Assembly (NCBI RefSeq): GCF_030407435.1
Contig: NZ_JASDDK010000002.1
Coordinates: 280,702-344,701 of the forward strand
Reading direction: 5' to 3'
Length of the DNA stretch: 64,000 nt
Source: Winogradskyella bathintestinalis
GTDB lineage: Bacteria > Bacteroidota > Bacteroidia > Flavobacteriales > Flavobacteriaceae
Position 1 is the stretch's first letter; each line of letters opens with the position of its first letter. The notes below the pieces were generated by a model. It was not told the DNA's origin. It worked only from the letters and a program-made list of their open reading frames with translations, and did no database searches. A program made the translations under genes and the position numbers. Positions 61,765 through 64,000 of the stretch are shown one piece after another.

Positions 61765-62793
61765 ATGATTGAAATAGAAATAAACCCAACCAATACTAGA
61801 GATATTTTCACTCAAATCAGTGAATACCTAGACGGTACAGTGGAAGAAAGTTGGGGAGAATACACGATGACTATTGATAATGCCAACGCTCGTGGAACAA
61901 TCACTTATATTCCGTTTGATTGGGGAGTTAATTTATTAGATTTCGATATTAAATTTTATAAGGAGTTTGTCCTTAAAATTGAAGCTGAAGATTTTAATCC
62001 TATAAGGTTTATTTATAATTTGCAAGGTGCTTTTGAACATCGCTTAGGCGCACAAAATGAAGAGCGTAAGACTCAGCAATTTCAATCTGTGATATTCGCG
62101 AATAAGTCAGACGGTACTAATTACCTTCACTTTCCTAAAAACGAAAAGCTTCAGATTAATATTATTCAAATCGTACGAAAGGAATTTTTAAAAAAGAGAA
62201 CTACAAATGTATCATCCCTAAACAAAAAATTATATGAAGTTTTTGTTGATACGGATCACGAAAATAGGTTTGTACATTATGGAGAATTGAACTTAAAAAT
62301 GGCTGATGATGTAAAATCTATCCATAAGATTAAGTCCAAAGGTATGTTGCGTGTTTTAAAAATTGAGGCAAAAATTTATGAAATTCTTTCGCTACATATT
62401 CAGCAACACAACAGGCAGACAAGCGGTAAAAAACTACCGAAATCGATAACAAAGCAAGAATTAAAAACCGTTAAGAAAATTTGCGATCTTATACAAAAAG
62501 AGCCTGCAAAACAATATTCTTTAGATCAATTATCAATTGACTATGGATTGTCTCAAGCGAAGCTTCAAGATGGATTTAAGTTTCTGTACAAACGAACGGT
62601 TACTGAATTTATTCGACATATTCGTTTAGAACAAGCCCGAGAGTTGATGAAAATGACCGACTTAAATATTTCGCAGATAGTATACTCCATTGGCTTTACT
62701 AGTAGAAGTTATTTTTCTAAAATTTTTAAAGAAAAATACGGTATTTCACCAAATGAATTTAAAAAACAAATTGTTGCTAAAGTAAAGGTGTAA
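61765..62793 (+). CDS. AraC-family transcriptional regulator with novel N-domain
   Basis: This 342-residue protein has a C-terminal AraC double helix-turn-helix (about 235-342): IQKEPAKQYSLDQLSIDYGL for the first, and LNISQIVYSIGFTSRSYFSK followed by IFKEKYGISPNEFKKQ for the second. The N-terminal 230 residues (about 1-110 beta-rich, 120-225 helical) match no AraC sensor I recognise. It directly follows the cyclase-fold gene by two bases, so it may respond to the same signal. Confidence 0.88.
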   Translation: MIEIEINPTNTRDIFTQISEYLDGTVEESWGEYTMTIDNANARGTITYIPFDWGVNLLDFDIKFYKEFVLKIEAEDFNPIRFIYNLQGAFEHRLGAQNEERKTQQFQSVIFANKSDGTNYLHFPKNEKLQINIIQIVRKEFLKKRTTNVSSLNKKLYEVFVDTDHENRFVHYGELNLKMADDVKSIHKIKSKGMLRVLKIEAKIYEILSLHIQQHNRQTSGKKLPKSITKQELKTVKKICDLIQKEPAKQYSLDQLSIDYGLSQAKLQDGFKFLYKRTVTEFIRHIRLEQARELMKMTDLNISQIVYSIGFTSRSYFSKIFKEKYGISPNEFKKQIVAKVKV

Positions 62794-62797
62794 CGCA

Positions 62798-63004
62798 TTA
62801 TTTACCGAAAATCCATTTTTTCATTAAGGCAACAAAACTGTATTTTCCAGTCAATTTAACGGCAGAACCCACCCAATTCAATGGTTGTAAGTCTTCCTTA
62901 TATTCACTTTTAATTAGCTTAAGTTCCTCCCATGCAATATCGCGTTCTAACTTATAGCGTTTTAGATCGTTTTCAATCTCTCTAAATGTGGTATATGATT
63001 TCAT
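62798..63004 (-). CDS. DUF6327-family protein
   Basis: This 68-residue protein reads MKSYTTFREIENDLKRYKLE then RDIAWEELKLIKSEYKEDLQ and ends LMKKWIFGK. The helix-rich N-terminus and the PLNWVGSAVKLTGKYSF block match DUF6327, found in flavobacteria next to YtxH and holin-like genes. It is the last of a three-gene minus-strand operon, three bases after the holin-like gene. The C-terminal part is mildly hydrophobic and may touch the membrane. Function unknown. Confidence 0.82.
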   Translation of the reverse strand: MKSYTTFREIENDLKRYKLERDIAWEELKLIKSEYKEDLQPLNWVGSAVKLTGKYSFVALMKKWIFGK

Positions 63005-63007
63005 ATT

Positions 63008-63355
63008 TTAATCAAAAAATTTAGGTCCAAGTTTCTTTATAATAAACGGGTTGAATTTTGCTCGCATAAGGTAGATTATTATTGAGACTAAAATATAAAT
63101 TAGTCCAACCAAGAAAAACCCTAGCGAATAGCTATCTAATGCATTACTCAACTCTATGGCTCCTGCCACTGAGAAAAACACCAAACCAGCAAATAAAAGG
63201 ATACCAATCGCTAACACTTTAGCTAACAAACTTATGGAAACCGTTAATTGCTGAAAAACCTTTAACTTAAAATATTGGTGAGACGCTTTTACATAGCGCT
63301 CACCAATATGAGAAGCTTTTTCCGTAGTGTTATTTATATCGCTAAATACACTCAT
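63008..63355 (-). CDS. Holin-like membrane protein (phage_holin_3_6 type)
   Basis: This 115-residue protein has an amphipathic N-terminus (about 1-40) and two strong membrane helices (about 45-68 and 75-98), followed by a basic tail (RAKFNPFIIKKLGPKFFD). The layout matches the Actinobacterial-type holin-X family (Phage_holin_3_6), which in Bacteroidota is chromosomal and not lytic, associated with stress genes. It is the middle of the operon, with gaps of three bases either side. No phage genes are near. Confidence 0.85.
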   Translation of the reverse strand: MSVFSDINNTTEKASHIGERYVKASHQYFKLKVFQQLTVSISLLAKVLAIGILLFAGLVFFSVAGAIELSNALDSYSLGFFLVGLIYILVSIIIYLMRAKFNPFIIKKLGPKFFD

Positions 63356-63358
63356 TTA

Positions 63359-63691
63359 TTAGGCTTTTTTCTGTAAGTTCTTATTCTTAGCTTTTAAATC
63401 TTTTAAACGCGACTCTAACGTTGTAATCACATCCTCTGCTTTATAACTAGCGTTAGACATAATTGCTTCAACTTGATGATCCAAGTTTTCCTTTTGGCTA
63501 GATATCGTATTTCCGAGAGAATCTCTTAATTCAGTGGCTCTATCGGCCATATAATCTCTTCGTGTGGCAGCTTCATCTGCAATTCTCTGTCTCGTTACAC
63601 TACCTTTATCTGGTGCAAACAATATTCCTAAAACTGCTCCTACTGCGGTTCCTGCTAATATTCCTAAAACTGTATTTCCGTTATCACTCAT
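63359..63691 (-). CDS. YtxH-domain protein
   Basis: This 110-residue protein has a Gly/Ala-rich hydrophobic N-terminus (TVLGILAGTAVGAVLGILFA, about 7-26) ending PDKGS, typical of YtxH, followed by a long charged coiled coil (TRQRIADEAATRRDYMADRA and after) and an ESRLKDLKAKNKNLQKKA tail. YtxH proteins in Firmicutes are general-stress proteins. The first gene of a three-gene operon with the holin-like and DUF6327 genes. Start ATG is at 63689-63691. Confidence 0.92.
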   Translation of the reverse strand: MSDNGNTVLGILAGTAVGAVLGILFAPDKGSVTRQRIADEAATRRDYMADRATELRDSLGNTISSQKENLDHQVEAIMSNASYKAEDVITTLESRLKDLKAKNKNLQKKA

Positions 63692-63738
63692 GTTTCTATT
63701 TTTATATTAATTTTTAAATTCAGCACTTTGCTGTGTTA

Positions 63739-63746
63739 CAAAGATA
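63739..63746 (-). promoter_or_regulatory. -7 element for the YtxH operon
   Basis: On the minus strand TATCTTTG fits TAnnTTTG, 47 bases before the YtxH ATG. A TTG (63765-63763) lies 16 bases further upstream, slightly short spacing. Confidence 0.5.
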
Positions 63747-63860
63747 TAAGCAACACTATCCACAATTTAACTCTTTAGATAGCAATATTAGCTGTTATGC
63801 TATTTATTATTAGCGTTAAATATTTTAGTAATCGCATTAAGTTAAAATCTCGATTAAAAT

Positions 63861-63868
63861 TAAATTTG
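63861..63868 (+). promoter_or_regulatory. -7 element for the aldehyde dehydrogenase gene
   Basis: TAAATTTG is an exact match to TAnnTTTG and lies 16 bases before the ATG at 63885. No clear -33 element. Confidence 0.45.
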
Positions 63869-63884
63869 AAGAACACATTTATAT

Positions 63885-64000
63885 ATGAAAACAAATACAG
63901 CAACAATAAAAACATACAATCCTTTTAATGGAAACCATCTTGAAACTTACACGGTAAATTCAAAATCAGACTTACAAGAAAAACTAGCCTTTGCAGACAC
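63885..64000 (+). CDS. Aldehyde dehydrogenase, N-terminal fragment
   Basis: The first 38 codons are visible before the window ends: MKTNTATIKTYNPFNGNHLE then TYTVNSKSDLQEKLAFAD. The opening NPFNGNHLETY and the following helix are typical of NAD-dependent succinate-semialdehyde dehydrogenases and related aldehyde dehydrogenases in Bacteroidota. None of the catalytic region is present, so the exact substrate cannot be told. ATG at 63885-63887 with a promoter 16 bases upstream. Confidence 0.65.
   Translation, partial: MKTNTATIKTYNPFNGNHLETYTVNSKSDLQEKLAFAD

Noticed and set aside
63008-63355. Prophage remnant suggested by the holin-like gene
   Set aside because: The gene sits between YtxH and DUF6327 genes in a conserved stress operon, with no phage structural, integrase or lysis genes nearby.

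Overview
The window looks like ordinary chromosome from a low-GC member of the Flavobacteriaceae (Bacteroidota), probably a marine one. Several things point there. Promoters follow the Bacteroidota pattern (TTTG/TTG, about 19-20 bases, then TAnnTTTG) and Shine-Dalgarno sequences are absent. One secreted protein carries a type IX secretion (T9SS) C-terminal sorting domain. The GlmU is of the alternative Bacteroidota type, the branched-chain keto-acid dehydrogenase E1 is an alpha/beta fusion, and many products belong to families typical of this group (DUF4199, DUF4268, DUF6327, head-GIN). I found no rRNA, tRNA, CRISPR array, insertion sequence or prophage.

Layout. 1-12.5 kb: the 5' half of carB, rpmH, a TPR membrane protein, a cardiolipin synthase, a lytic transglycosylase, a small hydrolase, mtaB, an OppA-like lipoprotein, a PD40 protein, an alternative GlmU and type B rpmE. 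12.7-20.4 kb: a DUF4199/glycosyltransferase pair, a phosphohexomutase and an MsbA-like exporter, then a three-gene ECF sigma operon and a 45-residue membrane protein. 20.6-35.9 kb: uvrA, a 55-residue lmo0937-family protein, a LOG-type hydrolase, a secreted phosphodiesterase joined to an M1-peptidase-like protein that has lost its zinc motif, the fused E1, two methyltransferases, a ZIP transporter and a DUF4268 protein. 36-44 kb: a TRIC channel and a tight membrane module, RDD (divergent) then SpoIIM-DUF95, a multi-span protein, DUF4129, DUF4350, MoxR ATPase and DUF58. 44-52 kb: DUF2141, the divergent dps/oxyR pair, AIM24, DUF4442, DUF4870, and a PadR-PspC-GIN group. 52-59.5 kb: a soluble TPR hybrid histidine kinase, a second GIN protein, trxB, a lipocalin-like lipoprotein, a 53-residue DUF1328 protein and an SRAP-family protein lacking its catalytic cysteine. 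59.7-64 kb: stress-type small proteins (DUF2383, hemerythrin, YtxH, holin-like, DUF6327), a cyclase-fold/AraC pair and the start of an aldehyde dehydrogenase.

How the genes fit together. Housekeeping genes (nucleotide synthesis, ribosome, repair, tRNA modification) are interleaved with envelope genes and with oxidative or general stress genes (OxyR/Dps, TrxB, hemerythrin, YtxH and DUF1328 families). Regulatory logic visible in the DNA includes strong rpmH and rpmE promoters, many hairpin terminators between convergent genes, an inverted repeat between dps and oxyR, and a promoter followed by a hairpin ahead of the LOG gene.

The most unusual items are a compact two-hairpin small-RNA candidate near 18.3 kb with its own promoter and terminator, the metal-site-less M1 homologue, the SRAP homologue without Cys2, the uncharacterised MoxR/DUF58 membrane module, the cyclase-fold/AraC pair, and a perfect 14-bp inverted repeat upstream of the hybrid kinase. 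I did not see a clearly new defence or mobile system.
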